DNA from: Ostrinia nubilalis
Lineage: Eukaryota > Arthropoda > Insecta > Lepidoptera > Crambidae
Assembly: GCF_963855985.1 (NCBI RefSeq)
Contig: NW_026973566.1
Location: forward strand, 1,922,001 to 1,986,000
Direction of reading: 5' to 3'
DNA: 64,000 nt
Position numbers and translations under genes: made by a program. The notes beneath the pieces are model-generated. The model was not told the origin of the DNA. It saw nothing but the letters and a program-made list of their open reading frames with translations, and made no database searches. Positions 53,039-64,000 of the stretch are shown here, one piece after another. How positions within the stretch are numbered: the stretch's first letter is position 1; the number at the start of each line of letters is the position of its first letter.

Positions 53039-53040
53039 TA

Positions 53041-54773
53041 TTGCGCCATCCAGTCCCAAAATAATTTTTAAAAATATAAGAACAGGACTTACTAAAGTAC
53101 TTACTTGTATTATTATGACATTTGTTGAAACTAAATGTGGTAAGTATTGCCTACTTACTGCTAAATTAAGTTAGTGTTATAGTAGGTACTTCATTACACA
53201 AAGAAAACTAATAATTTCTAAGAAAAAATCTGGATATGAAAAACCTACACACAGCAAAATTCTAACAGTAAGAAGAATAAAAGTATTTACTTAATAACTT
53301 ATTTGATGCATTTAGCTGCATACCATGCCTGTAAAAGTAAGATTTTATGCACAAGAGCCAAACAAACAAGTTTAAGCTTGTAAAGAACTTCCAAACCTAT
53401 TATTATGTAGAATAAGTTCTTAAAAGTGACATAGTATTTAAAAGTTTTTATTTATGAAAATAGCCTTGTCTCCGTCTGTATCATTACCATCAAAATATTA
53501 CTATTATCTTGAACTCCATTAACATTGATGATTGATTGATACTTTATTATAGTAGGTATATTAGGTAACTAACAGTTGATAACATTCCTATATCATTTTT
53601 ATCTCAACTTATTAGATATTTAATATTAATTAAAACCCAATGAATTTTAAAACACTCATTTATTAAGAAGGCTTATTTAAAGATAATAATCAATTTATGT
53701 TCAATTAAATATTTTGGAATTATGAACAGATTACTTTGGTTTGTTAAGATTTTATTAATTTTCATTAAATATTGGTTTTCCGGGACAAGTTGTACATCAT
53801 TATTGATCACTTTAACATCTGAAAAGTAAAATATATAACTTTAATTAAATTGATAGATATTGTGCTTACATTTTGTTGTAAACATTAAGGATCAGTTGCA
53901 TTACATAACTTTGACCGTAACTTTAACGATAACTGGTGTTTTCTGAATGAAGTTTGATAGATTTTTGATGTTTGTAAAAGTAAGATGGTGCAACCCAGCC
54001 TTATAGTTAAATAATTTCATCAAAACTGTACAATACTTTTAGAGTGCAAGAGTAAAAAACATTCATCCTCAAAAACTTTGACCTCTTAAATATTATTGAA
54101 TAATTAATAGTGCCATCAATTATCAAACGTTTCATAGTTATCATCAAGCATTACCTTACGCTGCAATCACCATTCTCTTTATTTTACACAGGCAAAATAT
54201 GCATAGAGTTAACGTAACAGTATCACATTGAAAACTCAGATATTGTTGCAATATTGTACAAGGCTTCTGTTACTATTATTTTTAAGATCACTTGTTTCAG
54301 CTATAGATTATTTCTTTGAGATATGTATGTAAGTAACTATTCTTATTAATTTCATTCGAACAAAACAACACCAACCAAATCAAAACAAACTTTTGTTTGA
54401 CAGTTTGTCAAGAGGGGAGGGGGGGTGTAGGGACCATAGATTAGAGAGTGATAGGATGTTTCGTTCGGAAATTTAAATCAAGAGATTTTGAAACGTCAAA
54501 GGACAAAAATGTGAATTTTAACCCGTGTAGCGCCCTTCTGTCAAATTTTGTTTTGTACGACTGAAAAATTAAGGTCCCTCGAAAGTAGGTAAAAGTGGAG
54601 CAGGCATAATTTACTTTTATCTTTATGAGATAAAAATAATAATTTTTTAGCGGTGTGAATGTCATCATCATGTTTTAAAAAAAAACTTCTATTAAGGATC
54701 GATCGAAAAGCGAAATTTTGGACAGCGTTTTTTTTTCACAACTTCTATTTTTTAAATTCATATTGATAGGTTA
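53041..54773. other. AT-rich stretch, nothing recognised
   Basis: Low-complexity AT-rich DNA without long open frames, terminal repeats or splice-exon patterns that I can support. A G-rich run occurs near 54412-54425. Confidence 0.4.
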
Positions 54774-55430
54774 CGTCACACTATGGATCGAAATTGCGAT
54801 TTATGGACATAGCGATATTTTTCATAATTTTTATTTGAAAAAAATACCTATCGATACGTTACGTTATTCTGATGAATATATTATGTCGTTAGATTTTCTT
54901 TAAAACCAATAGTTTGGTTGAAAAAAAATATTTTCCATTTTCGTTGTATGGAATGAAATGGCTTGTTGACACTATAATCGTACACTATCAGCGCGCGCCT
55001 AAAGTTGCCCGTTCAAAAGTTATGTGGTTCTGAAAAATGAAAAAAAAATAAAAGTGACTTTTTTTGGAATATCTTTAAAGATTCAACGAAAATATAAAGA
55101 TTCCATACGTTAACAATTTAAATTAACCTTAAATTACTATTACTTATTATAACTTCTGAACAGGCAACTTTGGGCGCGCGCTGATAGTTTAGGATTATAG
55201 TCAACAAGCCATAGGCTTAGTCGAAATCGACCACTTTAAGTTTCATTCCATACAACGAAAATGGAAAATATTTTTTTCCAGCCTAACTATTGATTTTAGA
55301 GAAAAACTTTTAACGACATTTATTCATCAGAATAACGTAAGTTACGTTTGATAAGTATTTTTTTCAAATAGAAATTGTGAAAGAAAAAAATCAATATGTT
55401 CATAAATCGCTATTTCGATCCATAGTACGT
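54774..55430. repeat. Foldback element with arms of about 250-280 bp
   Basis: The left arm 54774-55022 (CTATGGATCGAAATTGCGAT ... TCAGCGCGCGCC) and right arm about 55150-55430 (GGCGCGCGCTGATAG ... AATCGCTATTTCGATCCATAG) are inverted copies with many substitutions, roughly four in five positions matching by eye. The loop is about 130 bases. Older than the palindrome at 50326. Confidence 0.82.
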
Positions 55431-55554
55431 CTTACTGATTAATTAATGTCAATATCCCCCTCAAGGATCAATAAGACCGGCGGCGGCTGCGCTGTTCATT
55501 ACTTACAGTCATATAGATGAACTAATTTAAACTGAACCGTGTCACCAAACACAT

Positions 55555-55654
55555 TGACAGGGGGGCGCCACCATCATTTCAACTATATAGTTTCCAACGT
55601 GGCAAAAATCGGAACCAGCGATTCGGTATTGACGGTGGTGGCGCCCCCCTGTCA
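55555..55654. repeat. GC-rich short hairpin MITE
   Basis: Arms TGACAGGGGGGCGCCACCA (55555-55573) and its exact complement at 55636-55654, with a 62-base AT-richer loop. Confidence 0.8.
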
Positions 55655-56379
55655 CTGTCACGGGTGGGACAGTTCGTTTTAATTTATGTATATTATGTTA
55701 CTTACCAGTTATTAATAATAATTACCGACAGTCGAGGTAAAAGTAAGAAAGTAATCACATTAATTTATCACTTACAAATATCTTAAAAGAGAACACCGGC
55801 TCGTGTACAGCGTGTACAGCAACACATTTTGAACGTTTTGATATCTTAATATATTAATATAAATTAGTATAATGAGATTGGAATGTTTAAAATTTAAACG
55901 AACTGTTTAAAATTTAATAAATAGGTTTAGATGCGGCGGGGGTGGACCTTGGGCCAACCCTAAGCAGTTTATTTAATTTTATACATACGTGAATGATTTC
56001 TTTAATCACATTTACCAAATTATTCATAATAACCGATTGTTATTAATAATTCTTTTTCTATCATAATTAATCATCATAATCAAATCAGATTAAATAAAAT
56101 CTGAGTTGCGTTCTATATCCTTTAGAGCGCCATGGTCTTTTTTAAAATAAAAAACGTTTAACATTTCCGTGCAATATTTCTTTGATAAAAATACTTATAG
56201 AAATGCTTTAGTTATTTTATGCGTATTTTTGCGATTGCCTAAAACCCTAAATCTTTATTTTCAAAACAAAATATATATTTTTTTACTGTTCCAGGCGAAA
56301 TAGGTTGGTGACCAATAGGTTAAATACCACCAAACAAAAGTTGTCTATGGTCATAAGTTTTGTGGCCAAAAAAAGTTGA

Positions 56380-56451
56380 GTGAGACATTTCGCGCTCATT
56401 CACTTCCGCCTCCCTCTCGGTCGCAACTGTTTTGCATCTTGTTTCATCGCG
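56380..56451 (+). other. Candidate non-coding first exon of a host gene
   Basis: A pyrimidine-rich stretch (CACTTCCGCCTCCCTCTCGG) ends at TCATCGCG followed by the consensus donor GTAAGT at 56452. It is paired with an acceptor 300 bases downstream. The start is arbitrary since no TATA box or initiator could be fixed. Confidence 0.4.
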
Positions 56452-56760
56452 GTAAGTTATGTGTAAATATTATTAAAATTATTATCCATTGGTTTGTCAA
56501 ATAATAAAAAACTATTGTACAAATCAATTTTGATGATATATCAACTTAATTGTTTCTTTTCATCGTTCCGTTAGTGTAGGCATCATTTTTGTTGAAGGGG
56601 ACGCCATTGTAAAACAAATGAAATAATGTTAAACAAACAACTTTTTATGGTTACAACTTTTTAAAGTGTAATGATCGAAGTTTTAAGTGTATTTTAGGTT
56701 CTTCAGTGCCATAGTTTGTGGTTCTTTAGTTCATTAAATGTGTATAATTGCAGTTTCACG

Positions 56761-56809
56761 ATGCCCCGCTTCAACTACGATTCCACCACGGCCGTCTGCA
56801 TCGCCACGG
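56761..56809 (+). CDS. Candidate first coding exon of a host gene, product unknown
   Basis: TAATTGCAG at 56745-56753 is a good acceptor; exon 2 begins at 56754 and its ATG at 56761 opens MPRFNYDSTTAVCIAT, ending at GCCACGG with donor GTAAGT at 56810 (phase 1). Third codon positions are mostly C or G, unlike the surrounding AT-rich DNA, which supports real coding. I do not recognise the protein from 16 residues. The next exon is not seen before the Helitron at 59 kb, so the element may lie in this gene's intron. Confidence 0.5.
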
Positions 56810-56811
56810 GT

Positions 56812-59160
56812 AAGTCTTATAAAGTCTTCATTTAATTTTGTTCTTCTTTCCATTATTTTCTGTATTTAGGTCCTTTGGTTCGTTAAAAATATACTATGTT
56901 TGGCTTTGATGAATAGTTATGGACCGCCATTTTTCTTCTTTTATAATTGACATGGCAATGGTGTTGTAGGTAGTTCATAACTGCATAAGATCTAGCTTTT
57001 TCAAGTCAATAACTTCACACATTTTCTAAATATGGTTGACAAGGGCGTAGCCCCTTATTCTATTTGCCAAGTTATTTAAATTACCTACACCTACCTACAA
57101 TCATGGACCTATAAAAAAGGTCCATGCCTAACAGTAAATAGTTAATAACACGTAAGAAATCTTTATATTTTGAAACATGTCAATTCCACACAAGGTACTT
57201 GTATTAATAATGTCCTAACAGGCAAGTTATCATTTCATTGTTGATGAACATAAATTCACATTATCTATCAATAAAAGTTATTTAGATCTTCTTACTCTGA
57301 GATGATTTTCATATGAATAGTTATGTAAAATAATTTTACATGTAGGATTATTTACTGTTGAAATTGGTGTTACATTAGGTATTTAAAATACACAAGTAAG
57401 CATAACTTTAGTTCTTATTATAAACAAAGCATTTATTGAATCACATCTAATTTAATTAATGTTTCACTGTAGTTAAAATAATTGATTTGCTCTGAAATCA
57501 AATCAATAATAAGAACTTGATTGAATCCTTCTCAAATATTGGTAGGTAATATCAATGCAGTTTAAATATTATTTGAAAACCTTCAGATTTGCAATAGGAT
57601 TATTTGCATTTGATACTACTTAAATATATCCTGCGCTTGTTATATTTGTATTTATTTATCAATATTTTCAATTTAGTGTGTTGAATTCTGATTTGACATT
57701 CATCTTACTAGGTATAGGACTTATACGTCTGGATCTGACCATAATATCTAGCCTTTTATGAATCAAGATTAATAATTATACTAATTATAATTTACCTACT
57801 TGAATAGTGGTATTAATAACATTTAATTTTTATCTCTTGTCATAAATTAATTAAATTCAAATAGATGTGCACCAATTGATTGAAGTTATCAATATTCATC
57901 ATGTTTGAAATTGGTCCTATACCTACTTAGATTATTAATTTAAGGTCCTATAATATTTTTCATTTTTACAGAAACATAAATTCTAAATTTCTTTTGATTC
58001 ATATTATTACTAATTTAATTTAGGTATGTTTGATAAGCAGAAATTAGGTAGGTAGGTACCTACTTATTGTCTCAATGGGGTTAGGTAAGCCTGTTATTTG
58101 AATTTGCATTAGTTTTATTTTAAGAAATATTGTATCAATGCAATGCATTTTTAGGTAGGATTAGCCTAATAAAATTACTTGTTGTAATATGAACTTACTG
58201 CAAAATGGTACAGTTACAGTAAAATAGGTTAGTACTAATTTGTATAATCATTGATTTCCATCATTACATACCTTAACTTGTAGGCATTTGATTTTAATAC
58301 AATTTACTGTTTTCTTTAGAAATTTGGATACATTACCTACCTACTTAAGTAGGTAATGTTGTTGTTCAATTATAATAAAATTTCAAACTTTTGTTTACAT
58401 TAACTTCTTATTACTATCAGCACTAGCTGCTATTAATTGTATGAGTTTGGATTTTCGGTTTAGGTAGGTCTCTATAGGTAGGTATAATATATCTACTTTT
58501 AAATTTATTTTAATTTCTTTTATTTATTAGTAAAAAACAAACTTAATTTCAATTACCAAAACAATAAAGGTATTTAATCAGGTAGGCTTGTAAAATTTAT
58601 CACTTGTTCATTACATAACCATTTATAACTTATTGATTAATATAAATTTATTGACGATTTATTTTCAGAAAATTTGTTGGCACTATAGTTTGTCATTTTG
58701 TTTTCTGTGTGTACCTCAAAATTAGCATGATTGATATTGCTTTAAGGTGATGTTCTAAGGCCTTGTCAAAATGATTTAGATATTTTAGCGGAGAGTGTTA
58801 GAAGATAATGAAAGTATTTTTATAATATTACATAACTGAGTCGAAAATTAGCATTAATTATGTGACCAATCTTTTAATTATCTTCCCTGTGTCATATAAA
58901 TCTATAACACTTTTTATCATTCAATTTAGATACTGAAGTTGCATTCTTTACACGTTTATATTTTATGACAATAATTTTAAGAGAAGATTGACTTGAATCT
59001 TTTTAGAGTTTTCGTTATTTTTGTCTTGATAAGGTATCAGCATATTATCTGAAAATAAAGAAACCACCTGCATTTTGTATTTCGAAGCAAATTACTTTCT
59101 TTTAAATTATGTATTCGTAATGCATAATAAGCGCGACTTCATTGTCAATCAGGCTATTAT
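56812..59160. other. AT-rich intron-like stretch, no element recognised
   Basis: No open frame, hairpin or domain. Many short TAGGTAGGTA and TACCTACCTA words (for example near 58330, a perfect short palindrome of these) are scattered through it. The 5' end of the Helitron must lie somewhere in its right part but I could not locate it. Confidence 0.45.
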
Positions 59161-59163
59161 TAA

Positions 59164-62100
59164 CTATTAATTTCTGGTAAAGGATTGTCCCATCAAGGCG
59201 ATGCACGGTATAAAGGTAATAATGCACAGTGTGTAGCCATGTCAGCATGTGCATCCGCTTTGTCAGTTATTAAAAATCGGGCCGTGTTTGATGTTGCGGA
59301 TATCAATACTATTCTTCAGTACGGTGATTTACTTTACTTGCAGTGTAAACCTCGGGACCACGTTTTCTTATTACCAGACGAATTGCCAAATGATTATCGA
59401 GTAGGGAACTTCGCGGTTAAAATTAATGCAATGGAACCCAACTGGATTGAAAACGGGCTTTTTCCAGCTTCACTACGCGATGTTGATGTTGCAACATTGC
59501 AGTTAGTTCATATTTTGCGCGACCGTGTATTCACTCGCGAACGTAACGATACTCGGGATAGTTACTTGTTCACCGGGAACAATTATACGGTTTCTTTTTG
59601 GAAATTTGGCAACAAATTTTATTTATTTAATAGCCATGCGGTTGGCATCAATAATACATTTAATCATCGGGACGAAACTCAAAATAAGGCGCGTTTGTTT
59701 TGTTGCCAAAATTTAGAAGATCTCGCAAAATTACTGTTCATAGGACATGCGTATACCTCGGCGCAATATTCTATACATAAATTAACTGTAGTAAATTTTG
59801 CGCTAAACTTAGATCCCGTCGTCCCACTCGAGCCACGCGACGCGAAATTAACAACGTTGAAACCTGTCGTAGTCCTTGAAAAAGTTGAGTTAGAATCAAT
59901 AGACATTGCACCGGTGCAATCAACCAAACGAGGTCGACCCAAAAAAAAGAGATCATCTAAATCTAAAGTAGATTCTTCCGCACCGAAAAAATCTAAATTA
60001 ATTAATGAAAAATTAAAACCAGTTGTGGTTCTTGAAAGAGTAGATTTAACTGCGTTAAAAATTGCCCATGATGCGAAACCTTTGTCCGTCAGTACTACAC
60101 ATTCTGATGTCAAATTGAAATTAAAGCCAGTCGTTGTAATTGATCGGGTCGATGAAAACGTAGCGTCAACTAAAACTATTAGACACCGAGAGGCTGTTAA
60201 ACGATATGCTGCCCAGAACCCCACTGTTCATAGGGACGCGGTTAAAAAGTACTCACAAAAAAATCCCTCGGTTAATAGGGACGCGGTCATACGGTACACT
60301 GACAAAAATCCCTCCGTTAACAGGGACGCGGTCAAACGGTATTCTCAAAACAATCCCTCCGTCAACAGGGACGCGGTAAAGCGGTACGCGCGAAATAATC
60401 CCTCGGTTCATAGAGACGCGGTAAAACGATACTCTCAACAAAATCCGGAAGTTAATAAAGAATCGTCAAAACAATACAACGTAGTAAATCGGAACATAGA
60501 ACCCGCGTTACGTAATTCCAATATTTTGATCGGACAAAAACAAAACGACGACCTAGATTCAATTCAGACCCATTCTTTTAAAAAATTGTCTTTAAATGAC
60601 AGTCACAGATGTCCTCAATGTCAGGCGCGAATTTTTGTTGAGGAAAAAGGTAGAGTCAAGTGGTGTTGTGGTTCTGGAGCATATAATGTTCAAAATTTAC
60701 CGCCGTTAACTGAAGAGTTCTATTCCCACCCAGCTTTCCTTCTAAGACCGCGAGCTTTCAATAATTTGTTTTCGTTTAGCGCATTAGGCGTTTCTCATGG
60801 TTTTCATCAACCAAATTCCGGTGTGTCTTTCTTAAAAATTCAGGGCCGAACTTACCATCGCGTTTTTGATTTAGCTTACACTGACACATATAATCCTATC
60901 GGTATGTACATTTACGACGAAAGGGAAAGGACAGCTGTAAGCCAAAATTTAGACATGGAGGTAGTTCGCTGCATTACCAATTTTATGCATAATGTTAGTC
61001 CGTACATAGATTGTTTTAAACGTTTAAGTCAGGAGCCTTCCGAGGAGGCACATTTGATATTTGAACCCACGTCGCGACGCTCCCATGGTAATATTTTGGG
61101 AGACATGCCAATCGGTTCGGAAATAGCCGCAATTCTGAGCACAGAACGCGAACGCTATATTCCTAAAGCTATAGTCATATGGCGCATAGGTGCTCGAAAA
61201 CCGCACACTGTAGACATTTTACATCCGCTGTATGAAACTTTCCAATATCCTTTGTTGTATCCACACGGTAATCCCGGTTGGTTACCGAATAGACTCGATA
61301 ACAACGGCGTAAAACTAACACAAAATAAATACGTCCGTTGTTTGTTGCTATCTGAGCCGCGGTTTTCAGAGTTGAGCAGACTTTCTGAGGAATGGATAGT
61401 AGATATGTTCTGTAGAATTTCAGAGGAACGACTTAGGTACATTTTTAACATGCAGAATCATTCCTCAGATGCTGCTCTTAGATCTGCTCCCCTTCAGGAA
61501 GTAGAAAACTCAGTAGAGATTAGTAACCAGATAGCAGCAGATGAAACCATACGGGGAGAGGGCGGTGTTGTGCCGGGACGTGTCTATCTGCCCAATACAT
61601 TTACTGGAGGTCCACGGTATATGAAAACTAAATATATGGATGCGATTGCACTGGTCAATAGACTGGGCACTCCATCATACTTTTTAACGATGACATGCAA
61701 TCCAAAGTGGCCCGAGATCCAACAATCTACTCCACAAGGACAAAGGCCTAATCCCTTAATTTGTGCGAGAGTTTTTAACTTGAAACTCGCACAACTTTTA
61801 AAAGACCTTAGAACTGGTGCTTGGTTTGGTAGATGTATGTATATTATGCATGTCATAGAATTTCAAAAACGAGGACTGCCCCATGCCCACATTTGTTTTA
61901 GAATCGAAGGGGGTGGTCCCATACAAAATTTTGAAATCGATCAATTTGTAAGGGCAGATATCCCTCCTCCTTCTGAGGCAGGTGGTAGATTACGCAAGGC
62001 TGTGCTTGATCACATGATACACGGCCCATGTGGACCTCCACATAGAACAGATTTGCCATGTTGGGATACTGAAAAAATGAAATGCACAAAGTATTTCCCT

Positions 62101-64000
62101 AAATCTGAAACGGCTGTAACTTACTGCGATGACAAAGGTTTTGTTCATTTACGCCGTGATAGTAAAAACCAAGCCACCATTAAATTTAGAAATAGAGACA
62201 TAACGGTTAGTGATTTGTGGGTCGTTCCGTACAATGCCGCTCTTCTCCTCAAGTATGACTGTCACATAAATTTATTAGCATATTCCGCACGCGCGATCGT
62301 CAAATATCTATTCAAATACATGACCAAAGGTCCTGACGAATCGCGCGTTACAGTCGTTCCCGATTCAGATAAAAACAATGAAATCGAGCAGTATGTCACC
62401 AAACGTTACCTTGGTTCTTGCGAAGCGACGTGGCGCATTTTAGAGTTTGACGTAACAGCTCGCGAACCGAACGTAAAGCAGCTCGCCGTACACCTTGAGG
62501 GCCAACAATCCATCTTTTTCAAGCCGGGAACCGAAGCAGATGCCGCGCGCCGCGCTCATTCGGACTTAATAACTTATTTTAAAAGGCCTCTCGGTGAACA
62601 GTTTGATAACATAACGTATTTAGATTTTTACGAGCGGTTTATTGTACATTCACGACGTCCCACCACAAAAAATGTAGAAATCTTTGAATTGAGCAATAAT
62701 AAATTTTTGACAAGACGGCAAAGGGGCGAATTAGTATCGCGTTTATTCTGGGTCGCGCCAAACAGAGGTGAATTATTTTACTTGCGTCTTCTTTTAGCGT
62801 CTCAGCCGTGTCGTAGTTACGACGATTTATATAAACTTGGTGGTCCATTGTGCAAAACTTTCCAGGAAGCTGCGAAAGCTCTCGGGATCGCGGACGATGA
62901 AGCGGAGTATGAGATTGCTATGCAGGAAGCATCTACATTTTTGACTGGACCACGGCTGCGTAGCTTTTTCGTACTCTTAGCTGTGAACGGGGTTAGGGTC
63001 GTTTCTTTGTGGGATAAGTACAAACATTTAATTGGTCAGGATTTTTTGCAGCGTTTATCCGATGACGCAGAAAAAGCGTACAAACTTTGTCTCGTCCAAA
63101 TCGACCGGTTATTGCGTAAACATGGGACATCCCTTGTCGAGCAAGGGTTACCGGGCGTTATAGACGATTCGACCGAAGTAGGCCGCGAGCGCGTCGAATA
63201 TAATCGCGACGAGTTAAACACGTTCGTGAGTAGCTGGCTACCAAAATTATCCCCCGACCAAAACCTCGTGTTTAGTTATATTCACACTCTCCTGAGTGAC
63301 AGCGAGTTCCGAAACTCTAACAATACTGCCATTTTCATTGACGGGCCTGCCGGAACAGGTAAAACTTTGCTTTTAAATGTAATTGCTGCACACGCACGCG
63401 GAAATTCAGGAATTGTCTTGTGTACGGCGAGTTCAGGTATCGCGGCGCAAAATTACGTAGGCGGCATTACGGCACATAGCATGTTTAAATTCCCCCTCAA
63501 CCCCGTAGATGATCTTGGTTACTGGAGCATTACCAATGGTTCGCAGCGCGCTGAGCTTGTTCGACAAGCTGACGTTATTATTTACGACGAAGCCCCTATG
63601 GCTCACAAATATTTAATTCACCTGCTTGATAGGTCTCTCCGCGATTTGATGAAGTGTAACAGGCTTTTTGGTGGGAAAATCGTAATTTTCGCAGGAGATT
63701 TCCGTCAGATACCTCCTGTCGTAGTAAAAGCTAAAAGTAACTCTGACGTAATCAATTGTTCAGTCAAGTCCTCACCGATTTGGGAACAAATTAAAATTTT
63801 CAACTTGAGCACTTCCCAACGTAACAGAGACGACCCAGAGTATTCTGACTTTTTATTAAAACTGGGATCGAATCAATTGCCGGTTCAAACTGTAAAGGTA
63901 AATCGTTCAATTTTAAATTTAGTAGATTTAACTTCCCACCTTTCTTATGTTACAGATTTGAACGATTTAATAGATTTTGTTTTTTCACATGTTGTCATTA
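59164..64000 (+). CDS. Helitron Rep/helicase polyprotein with N-terminal cysteine-protease-like domain, runs off window
   Basis: The frame is open from 59164 (after TAA at 59161) to the window end, more than 1,600 codons without a stop. The first ATG is at 59239; residue numbers here count from it. Upstream of it in frame are GDARYKGNNAQC, with Cys at 59230, and VAM. With GDLLYLQC and FWKFGNKFYLFNSHA (His near 133) this resembles the Cys/His core of OTU or C76-type proteases. Then come an AT-hook KRGRPKKK (230-237), 15-residue repeats (about 314-414), a zinc motif CPQC ... CC (458-477), the Helitron_like_N region, Rep motifs FLTMTCNP (about 815), the HUH site PHAH (near 882) and KYLFKYMTKG (Tyr 1023/1027), and a PIF1-type helicase with GPAGTGKT (1369-1376), DEAP (near 1450) and GDFRQIPP. 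It would nick, join and unwind DNA for rolling-circle transposition. The Met at 59239 would omit the putative catalytic Cys. Confidence 0.9.
60180..60480 (+). repeat. 45-bp in-frame tandem repeat inside the Helitron ORF
   Basis: Six to seven copies encoding a 15-residue unit of the form HRDAVKRYSQKNPSV, with Arg-Asp/Glu-Ala-Val and Tyr kept in most copies and the xxxN-P step constant. The copies differ at several synonymous positions (GGGACGCGGTC, GGGACGCGGTA), so the amino-acid pattern is better kept than the DNA. The last copies are degenerate (NKESSKQY). Confidence 0.92.

Noticed and set aside
59525..63221. Short open frames opposite or out of phase with the Helitron ORF
   Set aside because: They are shadows of a single long plus-strand frame with clear domains.

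Overview
The window is eukaryotic and almost certainly from an insect; the mix of elements (BEL/Pao, Ty3/gypsy, copia, R1-clade, RTE, CR1/Jockey-like, Penelope, Helitron, many hairpin MITEs) and the AT-rich intergenic DNA with recurring taggtaggta words suggest Lepidoptera. That last step is inference from familiarity, not a search. I see no tRNA, rRNA, CRISPR array or prokaryotic operon structure. Almost everything legible is transposable-element DNA. The only candidate host-gene pieces are two short exons near 56.4-56.8 kb.

Layout. 1-4546: a minisatellite with terminal hairpins (possible non-autonomous Helitron), a tandem duplication, a short acidic ORF with a poly(A) signal, and a truncated BEL/Pao fragment on the minus strand. 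4547-43598: one Ty3/gypsy element (A, plus strand) expanded to about 39 kb by insertions. Its 5' LTR is split by BEL/Pao element B (minus strand, 563-bp LTRs at 4651-5213 and 22856-23418, 5-bp target duplication ATGTT). B contains copia element C (minus, 10966-15432, TSD CAAAC) and BEL/Pao element D (plus, 15864-22677, TSD AAATG, identical 196-bp LTRs). Inside A lie an unassigned CpG-rich insert (about 25780-27055), a twin-primed RTE fragment (27174-27791, TSD AATGTAAAATT), a Transib-like DNA transposon (28048-29783, TSD CACCG), an R1-clade retrotransposon (30962-35679, 14-bp TSD) that holds a Penelope fragment (31244-31995), and a twin-primed CR1/Jockey-like LINE (36108-40817). A hAT-type MITE (42405-42715) sits in A's 3' LTR.

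43599-56300: BEL gag fragment, truncated LINE, a large hierarchical repeat packed with paired ATGGCGGC/GCCATTTT motifs (45385-49545), a near-perfect 145-bp-arm palindrome (50326-50645), TA-flanked MITEs, a second RTE 3' end, and other foldback repeats. 56380-56809: two candidate 5' exons of a host gene (product not recognised) followed by a long AT-rich intron-like stretch. 59164-64000: a single uninterrupted reading frame that leaves the window, encoding a Helitron Rep/helicase with an N-terminal cysteine-protease-like domain, an AT-hook and a 15-residue tandem repeat.

The target-site duplications give a clear order of events: A first, then B into A, then C and D into B; the LINEs and the Transib-like element into A independently. 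LTR pairs of all four LTR elements are nearly identical by eye, so the stack is young, yet most polyproteins carry stops or frameshifts. Coordinates of domain boundaries and identity counts are from manual reading and may be off by a few bases.
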